DNA of 64,000 nucleotides from Leifsonia sp. Root227 (GCF_001428745.1 NZ_LMIO01000004.1:124001-188000); one strand, 5' to 3'; numbered from the stretch's first letter, positions 1-7,874 are shown. Translations and numbers: made by a program. The notes: a model not told the origin generated them from the letters alone.

Positions 1-15
1 TGGTTGGCTGGTGAC

Positions 16-1035
16 ATGAAGGCTGTCACTTACACCTCGACCGGACCATCGGATGTGCTGCAGTACGGCGAGCGCGACGAACCGCACGCCGGACAGGGCG
101 AGGTGCGCGTGCGCATCCACGTGTCCGGCGTGAACCCCACCGACTGGAAGTCGCGCAGCGGCAGCGGCGCCGGTGAGCTCGCCCGTGCGCAGGTGCCCAA
201 CCAGGACGGCGCAGGCGTGGTGGACGAGGTCGGCGACGGGGTGAGCGGGCTCAGCGTCGGAGACAGGGTCTGGGTGTGGGATGCGGCATACCAGCGCGCC
301 GACGGGACAGCGCAGGAGCTCGTCGTGCTGCCGGAGCGCCAGGTCGTGCCGCTGCCACAGGATGCGTCGTTCGACCTCGGCGCGTCCGTCGGCATCCCAG
401 CGCTCACCGCCCACCGCGCGCTCACCGTGCACGAGGGAGGGCCGGCAGAGCTGTCGCCCGGCGCGCTCCACGGGCGCACCGTCCTGGTCGCCGGTGGAGC
501 GGGCGCGGTCGGCCACGCAGCCATCCAGCTCGCGGTGTGGGCGGACGCGACCGTGATCGCCACGGTCAGCAGCCACGCGAAGGCCGAGCTCGCCAGAGCG
601 GCCGGCGCCCACCACGTGGTCAACTACCGCGACGGCGACACAGCCCAGGCGATCGGCGCTCTCGCCCCGCGCGGCGTGGACATCGTGGTCGAGGTCAACC
701 CGGCCGCCAACGCGGAGCTGGACGCGCGGATCGCCGCCCCGAACGCATCCATCGCCGTCTACGCGGACTCCCCCGGCGAGGCGACCGTCGCCATCCCGGT
801 GCGGCCGAGCATGGGCAAGAACCTGCGCTACCAGTTCGTGCTCACCTACACGACGACCCCCGCGTCGAAGGACGCCGCGGTGCACGCAGTGGCGGCCGCC
901 ATCGCGGACGGCGCGCTGCCGATCGGCGCGGAGCACGGTCTGCCGGTGACGCGGTTCCCGCTCAGCGAGACCGCAGCGGCGCACGACGCCGTCGAGGGCG
1001 GCGTCGTCGGGAAGGTGCTCATCGACGTGGCGTGA
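16..1035 (+). CDS. Zinc-independent MDR-family NADPH:quinone oxidoreductase
   Basis: Medium-chain dehydrogenase/reductase of the quinone oxidoreductase branch, about 339 aa. The N-terminal GroES-like domain carries the usual NPTDWK segment. A Rossmann motif, AGGAGAVGHAAIQLA, lies near residue 160 and binds NAD(P)H. No structural-zinc cysteine cluster is visible, which fits the zinc-free QOR group that reduces quinones or enones in the cytosol. The ATG at 16 is in frame with a TTG at 4. The window begins too close to judge a ribosome site, so the true start could lie upstream. It stands alone, convergent with the SRPBCC gene; the substrate cannot be read from the sequence. Confidence 0.85.
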   Translation: MKAVTYTSTGPSDVLQYGERDEPHAGQGEVRVRIHVSGVNPTDWKSRSGSGAGELARAQVPNQDGAGVVDEVGDGVSGLSVGDRVWVWDAAYQRADGTAQELVVLPERQVVPLPQDASFDLGASVGIPALTAHRALTVHEGGPAELSPGALHGRTVLVAGGAGAVGHAAIQLAVWADATVIATVSSHAKAELARAAGAHHVVNYRDGDTAQAIGALAPRGVDIVVEVNPAANAELDARIAAPNASIAVYADSPGEATVAIPVRPSMGKNLRYQFVLTYTTTPASKDAAVHAVAAAIADGALPIGAEHGLPVTRFPLSETAAAHDAVEGGVVGKVLIDVA

Positions 1036-1065
1036 CGGCCCCGTCGCCGATCAGGGCCGATCCGG

Positions 1066-1731
1066 TCAGGCTTCCGGCGCCTGGCCGGTGTAGAAGCCGT
1101 AGGTCGCGTCGGCGTTCCTCGCCGCCTGCTCCCTGTCCGCTCCGGCGGCGACGTGCGCGGCCGCCCAGCGGTCGGCCACGGCACGAGTGAACGCCTTGCC
1201 GTCGTCGGAGAGCGCCCAGGCCTCGCCCTCCTCGGGTGAGATCGCGCCATCGAGACCGCCGAGGTTGAGAGCGAGGCCGACGAGGGCCTGATCCCAGCCG
1301 ACGCCGGTGGCCCCTGGACCGAACGTCTCCCACATCCCGGCGGGAACATCGGCGACCAGGGCGGAGTGCTCCAGCTCGAACCGCGTGCTGTCCTCCGTCA
1401 CGGCCGTGAGCCGCACGGTGACCCAGGTGACCCCTCCGCCGAACTCCCAGGTCACGCGGTACTCGGCGCTGCCGTCCGCCGGCGGCGTGCAGGACAGCAC
1501 CTCGCCTCCGGCGTTGCCGGTGAGCTGGTATCGGCCGCCGAGGCGGAGGTCGCCGGAGACGGGGAGGAACCAGCGGGCGATCCGCTCTGCGGTCGTCGTC
1601 GCCTCCCAGACATCGTCGATGCCGGCCGGATACTCCTGGCCGATGGTCTGGATGCGCGTGGGAGCGCCATCGAACTCCTCGGTGCGCAGACTCCGGGTGA
1701 CGGCGTCGATCTGCGGGGTCACGTCGACCAT
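1066..1731 (-). CDS. SRPBCC (AHSA1/START-like) domain protein
   Basis: A 221-aa protein with the Activator-of-Hsp90/polyketide-cyclase-like fold. The segment PAGIDDVWEATTTAERIARW near the N-terminus and WETFGPGATGVGWDQAL further on are characteristic of the COG3832 group. Such proteins form a hydrophobic pocket for a small ligand, and many are encoded next to an ArsR regulator, as here. Its start overlaps the end of the upstream arsR-like gene by 13 bp, so the two are almost certainly co-transcribed and translationally coupled. No catalytic residues can be assigned. The C-terminal third is longer than the minimal domain. Confidence 0.85.
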   Translation of the reverse strand: MVDVTPQIDAVTRSLRTEEFDGAPTRIQTIGQEYPAGIDDVWEATTTAERIARWFLPVSGDLRLGGRYQLTGNAGGEVLSCTPPADGSAEYRVTWEFGGGVTWVTVRLTAVTEDSTRFELEHSALVADVPAGMWETFGPGATGVGWDQALVGLALNLGGLDGAISPEEGEAWALSDDGKAFTRAVADRWAAAHVAAGADREQAARNADATYGFYTGQAPEA

Positions 1732-2111
1732 GATTGCTCCTCCTCGAGGTGTGCTGGATCATCGGAATGCGCGCGCTCGGCGGCCAGGCGGCGCTCACGT
1801 CCGCCCCTCGCCAGTTCGGTGCCGAGAGCCGCGAGCGGGCCGCGCCAGAAGCGCTCGAACGGGCTCAGCCAGTCGTTCGCCTGCTGAAGTCCGTGCGGGT
1901 CGACCGCGTACAGTCTGCGGGTGCCCTCCGGACGGACGGTCGCGAAGCCATGCTCCCTGAGTATCCGCAGGTGCTGCGACACCCCCGGCTGGCTGATGCC
2001 GAACTCCTCCACGATGACGGAGGAGAGGCGTCCTGCCGACTCCTCTCCCTCCAGGAGGAGTTCGAGGATTCGCCGCCTGACCGGGTCTCCGAGAACGTCG
2101 AACGCGTGCAT
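1719..2111 (-). CDS. ArsR-family winged-helix transcriptional regulator
   Basis: A 130-aa helix-turn-helix repressor. The segment LGDPVRRRILELLLEGE opens the domain and the recognition region is FGISQPGVSQHLRILREHG, followed by a beta-wing (VRPEGTRRLYAV). No metal-binding cysteine pair is visible, so it belongs to the non-metal ArsR group often paired with SRPBCC genes. I chose the ATG at 2111 because the HTH domain starts immediately and because a promoter (-35 TTGACT, -10 AACAAT) ends seven bases before it, implying a leaderless transcript. It overlaps the SRPBCC gene downstream. A CTTATATAAG palindrome in its promoter is the obvious autoregulatory operator. Confidence 0.88.
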   Translation of the reverse strand: MHAFDVLGDPVRRRILELLLEGEESAGRLSSVIVEEFGISQPGVSQHLRILREHGFATVRPEGTRRLYAVDPHGLQQANDWLSPFERFWRGPLAALGTELARGGRERRLAAERAHSDDPAHLEEEQSWST

Positions 2112-2118
2112 GGACCCA

Positions 2119-2147
2119 ATTGTTGCGTTGCTTCTTATATAAGTCAA
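2119..2147 (-). promoter_or_regulatory. Promoter and operator of the arsR-SRPBCC pair
   Basis: Read on the minus strand: TTGACT (2142-2147), a 17-bp spacer, AACAAT (2119-2124), then ATG at 2111. The perfect palindrome CTTATATAAG (2134-2143) overlaps the -35 box and the stop codon of the upstream MFS gene. The spacing puts transcription start at or next to the ATG, so the message is probably leaderless. The regulator identity is inferred. Confidence 0.6.
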
Positions 2148-3454
2148 GCCTTAATAATGGAGGCGGGCGACGAGCTGCGCACGCGGGCCCGCCCCGCCTG
2201 GACCACCAACGCCACGGCGGCGGCGAGCGCGATCGCCGCCGCGTATCCGAGCGCGGTCGGCAGGAGACCGACGACGCCGATCAGCTCGCCGGCGATCAGG
2301 GCGGGAACGCCGTACGCGATGTAGCTGACCAGGAAGATGCCGGCGAACAGCTCTGCACGCTGGTTGTTCGGCGCGAGCGGTGCGAGCATCCGGAGCATCG
2401 AGGAGAACCCGGCGCCGAAGCCTGCGCCCGCGATGACGGCCCCGGCGAACAACAGCCAGAGCACCGCGAAGGCCATGCCGGCGGCTGCGACGGCGATGCC
2501 GATCACGATGGCGACCATCGAGACGATGGCGGTCCTGCGTGCTGGCGCACGGGTGAGCAGCAGTCCGGCCGTCGCGCCGACCGCGGGCGGCACGGCCACG
2601 ATGGCGCCGTTGAGCAGCCCGCTGTCCAGGTGGAAGACCCCGCTCAGGATGGACGGGGAGAGGCCGATGAACAGGCCTGCGAGCATCCAGGTGGACGCGA
2701 AGAGCGGGATCGCTCCGACGAACTCGGCCCGCGCCGCGCGCGGGATGACCAGACGCGGGATGAGCGAGCCGAGCGCTCCCGGCCGTCGCGTGACGGTCTC
2801 CCGCACACCGAGCACCACCAGCAGGCCCGCCACGAACAGGACCACCAGCGAGACGAAGACGATGGTGGTCGGCTGCGGCACGAACTGCACGGCGAGGCCG
2901 GTGAAGAATGCGCCGAGCGCGATGCCGCCGACCGGTGCCGTGCTGCCGATGGTCGCGCCCAGCTTCTTGTGCCGTTCTGGCGCGAGTTCCACGATCGCGG
3001 CCGTGAAGGTGCTCATGGCCGCGCCTGTCGCCACTCCCTGCACCGCGCGGGCGGCGATGATCCAGCCGATGTCCCTCGCGAAGAGGAACATCAGCATCGC
3101 GACCGCCTGCAGGGCGAGAGCGCCGATCAGCACGGGTCGGCGGCCGATGTGGTCGGAGAGCGAGCCGGCGACCAGCAGCGTGACCAGGAGGGTGATGGCG
3201 TAGATGGCGAACGCGACGGTGAGCAGCCACGGCGCGAAGCCCCACTCATGCTGGTAGAGCACGAAGAGCGGACTCGGAGCCCCGACGGCGAGGGCGACGG
3301 CCACGAACGCCAGCGAGGTGCCGATGAACGCCGGCATCGGGCGCAGCCTGCGGCGCGCGCGGCCGGCGTCGGTGCGGCCGGCAGAGCCCGCCGGGTCCAC
3401 TGCACGGCGGATGCGCGCGACGGAGGCGGTGCTGGTCTCTTCTGCTGTCGTCAT
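2144..3454 (-). CDS. Major facilitator superfamily transporter
   Basis: An integral membrane protein of about 436 aa with hydrophobic segments typical of a 12-helix MFS carrier. The loop after helix 2 has GSLSDHIGRRPVLIG, the MFS signature motif A. The ATG at 3454 is preceded by GGAGGGA at good spacing, so I prefer it to the in-frame start six codons upstream. It is divergent from a TetR-family gene, and an AAAGCAA-N6-TTGCTTT palindrome lies just upstream of its ribosome site, the usual layout of a repressor-controlled drug or metabolite exporter. Downstream on the same strand are arsR and SRPBCC. Substrate unknown; efflux is inferred from context. Confidence 0.9.
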   Translation of the reverse strand: MTTAEETSTASVARIRRAVDPAGSAGRTDAGRARRRLRPMPAFIGTSLAFVAVALAVGAPSPLFVLYQHEWGFAPWLLTVAFAIYAITLLVTLLVAGSLSDHIGRRPVLIGALALQAVAMLMFLFARDIGWIIAARAVQGVATGAAMSTFTAAIVELAPERHKKLGATIGSTAPVGGIALGAFFTGLAVQFVPQPTTIVFVSLVVLFVAGLLVVLGVRETVTRRPGALGSLIPRLVIPRAARAEFVGAIPLFASTWMLAGLFIGLSPSILSGVFHLDSGLLNGAIVAVPPAVGATAGLLLTRAPARRTAIVSMVAIVIGIAVAAAGMAFAVLWLLFAGAVIAGAGFGAGFSSMLRMLAPLAPNNQRAELFAGIFLVSYIAYGVPALIAGELIGVVGLLPTALGYAAAIALAAAVALVVQAGRARVRSSSPASIIKA

Positions 3455-3465
3455 GATTCCCTCCA

Positions 3466-3485
3466 AAAGCAAATCTGATTGCTTT
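3466..3485. promoter_or_regulatory. Operator 1 of the tetR-MFS divergent promoter
   Basis: Perfect inverted repeat AAAGCAA-ATCTGA-TTGCTTT directly upstream of the MFS ribosome site. It matches the second site (read in the other orientation) at 18 of 20 positions. Probable binding site of the adjacent TetR-family protein. Confidence 0.75.
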
Positions 3486-3512
3486 AAGGATGCTAAACCC
3501 CCGCGCCCTTCA

Positions 3513-3532
3513 AAAGCAACAAGATTTGCTTT
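3513..3532. promoter_or_regulatory. Operator 2 of the tetR-MFS divergent promoter
   Basis: Perfect inverted repeat AAAGCAA-CAAGAT-TTGCTTT, centred 47 bp from operator 1. For the tetR gene it lies between a TTCAAA (3509-3514) and a TAAGCT (3532-3537) that are 17 bp apart, so bound protein would cover the promoter. The TAAGCT ends 7 bp before the tetR ATG, suggesting a leaderless mRNA. Confidence 0.75.
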
Positions 3533-3544
3533 AAGCTATTCCGT

Positions 3545-4093
3545 ATGGAGACAACCACCCCGAAGCGCACGGGGGGACGCAGCGCTGCGGTCATCCACAG
3601 TGTCCGGACCGCCGTCGAACAACTCATCAAAGAACGCGGACAAGACCGCGTCACCGTGCCGATGATCGCCGAGCGCGCCGGCGTCAACCCCACGAGCATC
3701 TACCGCCGCTGGGGCGACCTCCCTACCCTCATCAACGACATCGCCACCTACCGGCTCGACCCGGAGCGTCCGCTTCCGGCGAGCGGCAGCCTCAGGGAAG
3801 ACCTCACGGTCTGGGCCCGCGAGCTGGTCAACCACTACCGCAAGCCGGTCAATGCCGCACTCCTCCGCGGCGGGGCGGGAGCCGCGGGAGAGTCGACCTC
3901 CGACTGCCTGCGCAACCGGCGCGAAGAAGCCACGATGTTCGTGGAGCGTGCCGCCGACGTCGGGCTCACGGTCGACGACATCGTCGACACCGTCGTCGCC
4001 CCGATCGTGCACCGCACGATCTTCCAGCCGTGGCGGCTCACCGACGACACCGCCGACGAGCTGGTCACGCGACTCTTCCGCCTCGCCGACTGA
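3545..4093 (+). CDS. TetR/AcrR-family transcriptional repressor
   Basis: A 182-aa protein with an N-terminal HTH: VTVPMIAERAGVNPTSIYRRWG at residues 36-57 is a textbook TetR recognition element. The C-terminal region matches the TetR_C type with a hydrophobic ligand-binding helical bundle. It is divergent from the MFS gene, and two near-identical palindromes occupy the 90-bp gap, so it most likely represses both itself and the transporter until a transported ligand binds. No Shine-Dalgarno sequence precedes the ATG; a -10-like TAAGCT seven bases upstream points to leaderless translation. The ligand is unknown. Confidence 0.9.
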   Translation: METTTPKRTGGRSAAVIHSVRTAVEQLIKERGQDRVTVPMIAERAGVNPTSIYRRWGDLPTLINDIATYRLDPERPLPASGSLREDLTVWARELVNHYRKPVNAALLRGGAGAAGESTSDCLRNRREEATMFVERAADVGLTVDDIVDTVVAPIVHRTIFQPWRLTDDTADELVTRLFRLAD

Positions 4094-4157
4094 CTCGACC
4101 TGGATGCCGTCGCCCGCGGCCTCCGCAGGTGGCGTCCCAGCCGCTAGGGTCGGGAAC

Positions 4158-4928
4158 GTGAGTCGGGAACCTGGCCAGGAGGAGCGGGGCGGAGCGAGGC
4201 GGACCGCCGCGGAGCGCGCCGCAGCACGCTCCGGCTGGGCCGTCGGCATCGCCACGGCCGCGTACGGCATCTCCTTCGGAGCGCTCGCCACCGCATCCGG
4301 GCTGGACGTCTGGCAGACGTGCGTGCTGAGCCTGGTCATGTTCAGCGGCGGCTCGCAGTTCGCGCTGATCGGCGTGCTCGCCTCCGGCGGCGTGGCCGCC
4401 GGAGGGTCTGCGATCGCGGGGGCGGCCCTGCTCGGCGTGCGCAACTCGTTCTACGCGCTCCGCCTCTCCCGCATCATCGGACCAGGCTTCTGGCGGCGCA
4501 CGGCCGCGACCCAGCTCACCATCGACGAGTCGACAGCCGTGGCGACCGCCCAGCAGGAACCGCGGGCGCAGCGCATCGGCTTCTGGACGACGGGCCTGGT
4601 CGTCTACATCGGCTGGAACATCACCACGCTGGCCGGCGCCCTGCTCGGCAACCTGATCGGCGACGTCAAAGCGTACGGCCTGGATGCCGCTGCCGCCGCG
4701 GCATTCCTCGGCCTGCTCTGGCCGCGGCTCAAAGCACGACAGACCCAGGCGGTTGCGGTCGCGGCCGGGTTCGTCGCCACCATGCTCACCCCGTTCCTGA
4801 TGCCTGGCCTGCCGGTGCTCGCCGCAGCGGCGGTGGCGATCGTCGTCGGCGTGCTGAACCTGTTCGGTCGCCGCAGCGATCCCCCGCGCCCTGAGGCGAT
4901 CCCGATGGAACGCGAGGTGGAGCCGTGA
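4158..4928 (+). CDS. azlC: AzlC-family branched-chain amino acid export subunit
   Basis: About 256 aa with several membrane segments. AYGISFGALATASGLDVWQT and the following MFSGGSQFALIGVLASGG are highly characteristic of AzlC, the large subunit of the AzlCD branched-chain amino acid exporter. A GTG at 4158 is the sensible start because the conserved domain begins about 25 residues later; the frame stays open upstream but without domain content. It overlaps azlD by the GTGA junction, giving a two-gene unit. The exported substrate is known for the family (branched-chain analogues such as azaleucine) but not established here. Confidence 0.9.
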   Translation: MSREPGQEERGGARRTAAERAAARSGWAVGIATAAYGISFGALATASGLDVWQTCVLSLVMFSGGSQFALIGVLASGGVAAGGSAIAGAALLGVRNSFYALRLSRIIGPGFWRRTAATQLTIDESTAVATAQQEPRAQRIGFWTTGLVVYIGWNITTLAGALLGNLIGDVKAYGLDAAAAAAFLGLLWPRLKARQTQAVAVAAGFVATMLTPFLMPGLPVLAAAAVAIVVGVLNLFGRRSDPPRPEAIPMEREVEP

Positions 4929-5230
4929 CGACCTGGAACATCATCCTGCTCGCCTCGATCGCTGTGCTCGCCCTCAAGGCGGTCGGCTGGCTGGTGCCGC
5001 CGAAGGCGCTCGACCACCCGACGGTCGCGCGGGTCAGCGACCTCCTCACCGCAGCGCTGCTCGCCGCTCTCATCTGTGTGCAGACACTGGGCGTCGGTCA
5101 GGCGCTGCAACTGGATGCGCGGCTCCCCGCCGTCGCGATCGCCGCCGGCCTCTACGCCCTCCGCGTCCCCTTCATCGTGGTCGTCCCCGCCGCAGCCGTC
5201 GTCGCCGCCCTCATCCGCCTCCTCACCTGA
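4925..5230 (+). CDS. azlD: AzlD-family branched-chain amino acid export subunit
   Basis: A 101-aa protein with three to four hydrophobic helices and a conserved WLVPPKALDHP segment, as in AzlD small subunits. Its GTG start overlaps the azlC stop (GTGA), implying translational coupling and a 1:1 complex in the cytoplasmic membrane. Size and neighbour make the assignment secure. The next gene begins about 85 bp downstream on the same strand and seems unrelated in function. Confidence 0.9.
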   Translation: MTTWNIILLASIAVLALKAVGWLVPPKALDHPTVARVSDLLTAALLAALICVQTLGVGQALQLDARLPAVAIAAGLYALRVPFIVVVPAAAVVAALIRLLT

Positions 5231-5315
5231 CCGGCGCCAGCGAACCGGCAGGGTGTCGGAGGCGCTTCGTATGCTCAGGACGCAGCGGGCCGGGCTGCGG
5301 ACCAGAAGGAGAGCA

Positions 5316-5714
5316 GTGGGCGCGTGGCACCCGGTGACGAACGCGCAGGCGAACGAGTGGGTCCTGCGTCAGGGGACGCTCGGCGCACCGTACGCCGTGG
5401 TCCGCCGGTTCGCGTTCGGCGACCCGAACCGTCCGGACGTGTGGTTCCGAGTGGTCACCTGGGCGCCCGCATCCACTGGTCGTGAGCTGATCGGCTGGTG
5501 CCGCACCCTGGAGGCCGCCGCGGCCGCCGGCTGGGACTACCGGTGCGCGGAGGAGTCGTGGCGCCACCACCTCGCGGCCAAACGAGTGGATGCGGCCGCG
5601 ATGGCGGACCAGCGCCCTCCCGCCTCCGAGCTCGTGCGGTTCTATCGCGCGGCATTGCGGCGTCGTCCGACCGGGAGCACGATGGAGCGGACACCCTCTG
5701 GAAGGCGAACATGA
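5316..5714 (+). CDS. Conserved hypothetical cytosolic protein
   Basis: A 132-aa soluble protein that I do not recognise. It is rich in Trp (WHPVTNAQANEWVLRQG, DVWFRVVTWAP, WRHHLAAKR) and has no signal peptide or membrane segment. A GTG at 5316 follows AAGGAG at ideal distance; an upstream in-frame ATG at 5271 would add an Arg-rich stretch with no ribosome site, so I reject it. The stop overlaps the next gene by ATGA, so the two are coupled. The function is unknown; the Trp-rich pattern resembles small actinobacterial proteins of no assigned role. Confidence 0.7.
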   Translation: MGAWHPVTNAQANEWVLRQGTLGAPYAVVRRFAFGDPNRPDVWFRVVTWAPASTGRELIGWCRTLEAAAAAGWDYRCAEESWRHHLAAKRVDAAAMADQRPPASELVRFYRAALRRRPTGSTMERTPSGRRT

Positions 5715-6202
5715 GCGAACCTGTCGACGTCGATCCCGCGGATGGCCGCAGCGAGAGCGCCTCTCAGCGGGCGGATCGGAACTGGGCGGACATCCTGCAA
5801 GAGCTGCGTGTGACGCAGACCGGCACGCAGATCATCAGCGGCTTCCTGCTGACGATCCTGTTCCAGCAACGGTTCGGGGAGCTCGACGGCTTCCAGGTCG
5901 GCTTCTATCTCGTGCTCGTGGTGCTCGCCGCCGCGTGCACGGCGCTCGGCCTCGCGCCGGTCGCGCTGCACAGGCAGCTCTTCCGCCATCACGAGAAGGT
6001 GGAGACCGTCGCCATCGCGAACCGGCTCCTGCGCGCGACGCTGGCGCTGGTGGCGCTGCTGACGAGCGGCGTGGTGTTCTTCGTGTTCGACGTGCTCCTC
6101 GGCCCGGTGGTGGGAGCCATCGTGGGAGGGGTCGTCCTGGCCATGCTCGTGGTGCTGCTCTACGTGTTCCCCCGTGCGACGCTCGGGCGCGTCAGTCGAT
6201 GA
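5711..6202 (+). CDS. DUF6328-like four-helix membrane protein
   Basis: A 163-aa membrane protein. After a polar acidic N-terminus comes WADILQELRVTQTGTQIISG, typical of an actinobacterial family of four-helix membrane proteins (DUF6328, recalled from family knowledge). Hydrophobic segments lie at about 42-60, 65-85, 105-125 and 130-152. Its start is coupled to the preceding gene by ATGA. Its 3' end overlaps the convergent GntR gene by 11 bp. The biochemical role is unknown. Confidence 0.75.
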   Translation: MSEPVDVDPADGRSESASQRADRNWADILQELRVTQTGTQIISGFLLTILFQQRFGELDGFQVGFYLVLVVLAAACTALGLAPVALHRQLFRHHEKVETVAIANRLLRATLALVALLTSGVVFFVFDVLLGPVVGAIVGGVVLAMLVVLLYVFPRATLGRVSR

Positions 6203-6869
6203 CGGCCGCCGTGCGGTCGAGGATCGCCGCCACGTCGGCGAGCACGGACTCGAGCATCCCGATGGCAACACTGTCACCGGACGCGACCGCCTCCGCGAAG
6301 TCGAGCACTCTTTCCCTGTCGAGGATGCTCGCGGCCGACGGGGTGAGGTAGAGGTAGCGCAGCACGCGCAGGTGGACCGTCTCGATGGCCTCGGCCAGCA
6401 CCTGGTTGTCGATGGATGCCAACGCTATGAGCAGCACCCGCTGGAAGATCTCGATGGGCGACACGCCTCCATCGCGCTCCAGGCGGCCGGCGACCAGTCG
6501 CAGCTCCAGCTCGTCGCCCTCCGTGCGCAGCCTCAGAGCCTCGGCGAGCGCATCAGGGTAGAGCTTCTGCAGCACCAGGACGGCCCCGGCGATCTCTTCG
6601 TCGATCATGGGCGCGACGCGGGTGAATCTGTTGGGCGCGGTCGTGACCAGGCCAAGCGGGACGAGCCGGCTCAACGCCTCGCGGATGGGCGTGCGGGACA
6701 CGCGCAGCCAGGCCGTGAGCTCGGCATCCTTCAGCCGCTCGCCCGGCACGAAGCCTCCATTCAGGATGCGGGTGAGCAGCACCTCGAAGACGTCGTTGCG
6801 CAGGAGCCGACGATCGGCGGTCAGCGCAGGCATACCGGTCGGAAAGCTCGAAGAATCGTCAATGGTCAT
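6192..6869 (-). CDS. GntR-family transcriptional regulator (paralogue A)
   Basis: A 225-aa regulator. The winged HTH has GERLKDAELTAWLRVSRTPI followed by REALSRLVPLGLV, the GntR signature, at about residues 41-75. The C-terminal helical region is effector-binding but lacks an obvious FCD metal triad. It is divergent from a second GntR gene of the same architecture (shared SRTPIR core and NR[FY]TRVA motif), so the pair probably arose by duplication. Three evenly spaced GTATAT elements lie between them. The effector and regulon are unknown. Confidence 0.88.
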   Translation of the reverse strand: MTIDDSSSFPTGMPALTADRRLLRNDVFEVLLTRILNGGFVPGERLKDAELTAWLRVSRTPIREALSRLVPLGLVTTAPNRFTRVAPMIDEEIAGAVLVLQKLYPDALAEALRLRTEGDELELRLVAGRLERDGGVSPIEIFQRVLLIALASIDNQVLAEAIETVHLRVLRYLYLTPSAASILDRERVLDFAEAVASGDSVAIGMLESVLADVAAILDRTAAVID

Positions 6870-6933
6870 GGGTTGGTCTGTTCTTCCTGTTCACGGATTT
6901 GCGGGAGAGCGGATGTGGCCCAGGGAACGGGTG

Positions 6934-6963
6934 GTATATTTCTATGTATATCTCCAGGTATAT
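6934..6963. repeat. Three GTATAT elements at exact 12-bp intervals
   Basis: GTATAT occurs at 6934, 6946 and 6958. The 12-bp units read GGTATATTTCTA, TGTATATCTCCA and GGTATATCATTG. They sit in the 144-bp gap between two divergent GntR genes, with a TTGACA at 6980-6985 on the right. A likely direct-repeat operator for one or both regulators. Confidence 0.6.
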
Positions 6964-7013
6964 CATTGAGCATCTAAGCTTGACAACCTTTCATTTACCC
7001 GAAGGAGCCGGCT

Positions 7014-7670
7014 ATGCCGATGCCGACAGACCACGTGGCCCGCGTTTCGCTCTCCGACGAGGCGTACACGCGCATCGAGGCGGCGATCATGAACGGCACC
7101 CTCGAACCGGGTGAGCGCCTCCGCGACCCCGATCTCGTGCAGTGGTTGGGAATCTCCCGCACACCGATCCGTCACGCCCTCGACCGTCTCCTCGACCAGG
7201 GGCTCGTCGAGATGGAGCGCAACCGCTACACCAGGGTCGCCGGTTTCGACATCGCTGGTGTGCGCCAGGCGATCGAGGTGACGGGCGACCTCTGGGCAGG
7301 GGCCGCCCTCCGCAACCGCGAGCGGTGGTCGGAGGACGAACTCCGCCTGCTCGACGACAGCTGCGCCGCCCTGGTGGATGCCGCCCAGCAGAACGACACC
7401 GGCCTCTACGTCGAAGCTGTCGAGCAACTGGCCACCCTCTACGTGCGCGTCGAAGGCAACGCAGTCCGGCTGCGCACCATGTCCAACGTGATGCCGCAAG
7501 TGCGTCGCGTCGCCCGCAAGCTTTCCGGCCGGGTGGATGCGGACGCAGTGCGCGCCTTCGCCATCCCTCTCGCGGAAGCGACGAGGAACGGAGACGGTGA
7601 AGCCGCTGCCACCCGGATCGGCGCGTACATCGCGCGCATCGGCGATGCACTCGACGCCCTGCAGAACTGA
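7014..7670 (+). CDS. GntR-family transcriptional regulator (paralogue B)
   Basis: A 218-aa regulator with GERLRDPDLVQWLGISRTPI and RHALDRLLDQGLV in the winged HTH, closely parallel to the divergent neighbour. The ATG at 7014 has AAGGAG at 7002-7007. The C-terminal domain is helical without recognisable metal ligands. A TTGACA (6980-6985) upstream may be its -35 box, though I see no convincing -10. Its distinctive feature is being half of a divergent same-family regulator pair with no structural gene between. The effector is unknown. Confidence 0.88.
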   Translation: MPMPTDHVARVSLSDEAYTRIEAAIMNGTLEPGERLRDPDLVQWLGISRTPIRHALDRLLDQGLVEMERNRYTRVAGFDIAGVRQAIEVTGDLWAGAALRNRERWSEDELRLLDDSCAALVDAAQQNDTGLYVEAVEQLATLYVRVEGNAVRLRTMSNVMPQVRRVARKLSGRVDADAVRAFAIPLAEATRNGDGEAAATRIGAYIARIGDALDALQN

Positions 7671-7762
7671 CCACTGCTTCCGGGGGCTGCACGGTCAGGA
7701 AGATCCGTGCGGGCCCGGATGCCCCGCCCCGGAGCCCCTCATAACCTGGTCTCAGGCGTTCG

Positions 7763-7788
7763 ACCGGGGGGACGAACTACCGGGGGGA
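7763..7788. repeat. Direct repeat ACCGGGGGGA, 16-bp period
   Basis: Two exact copies of ACCGGGGGGA at 7763-7772 and 7779-7788, separated by CGAACT, in the gap between convergent genes just before a hairpin. The function is unknown; it could be chance in G-rich DNA. Confidence 0.4.
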
Positions 7789-7795
7789 AACACAG

Positions 7796-7831
7796 ATCGA
7801 GGCCGGAGCGGCAAAACGCACCGGCCTCGAT
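7796..7831. terminator. Hairpin between convergent genes
   Basis: Perfect 11-bp stem ATCGAGGCCGG / CCGGCCTCGAT with a 14-nt loop, followed by TTCTTGTGT. It lies between the 3' ends of a GntR gene and a lipoprotein gene and probably ends transcription from both sides. Confidence 0.7.
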
Positions 7832-7874
7832 TCTTGTGTCCTGGTGCTCGCCGACGTCGGCACGCGCTGAATGC

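Noticed and set aside
2120..3478. Long plus-strand frame opposite the MFS gene
   Set aside because: Translation is Glu/Arg/Gly-rich with no fold; the opposite strand carries clear membrane helices and the MFS motif A.
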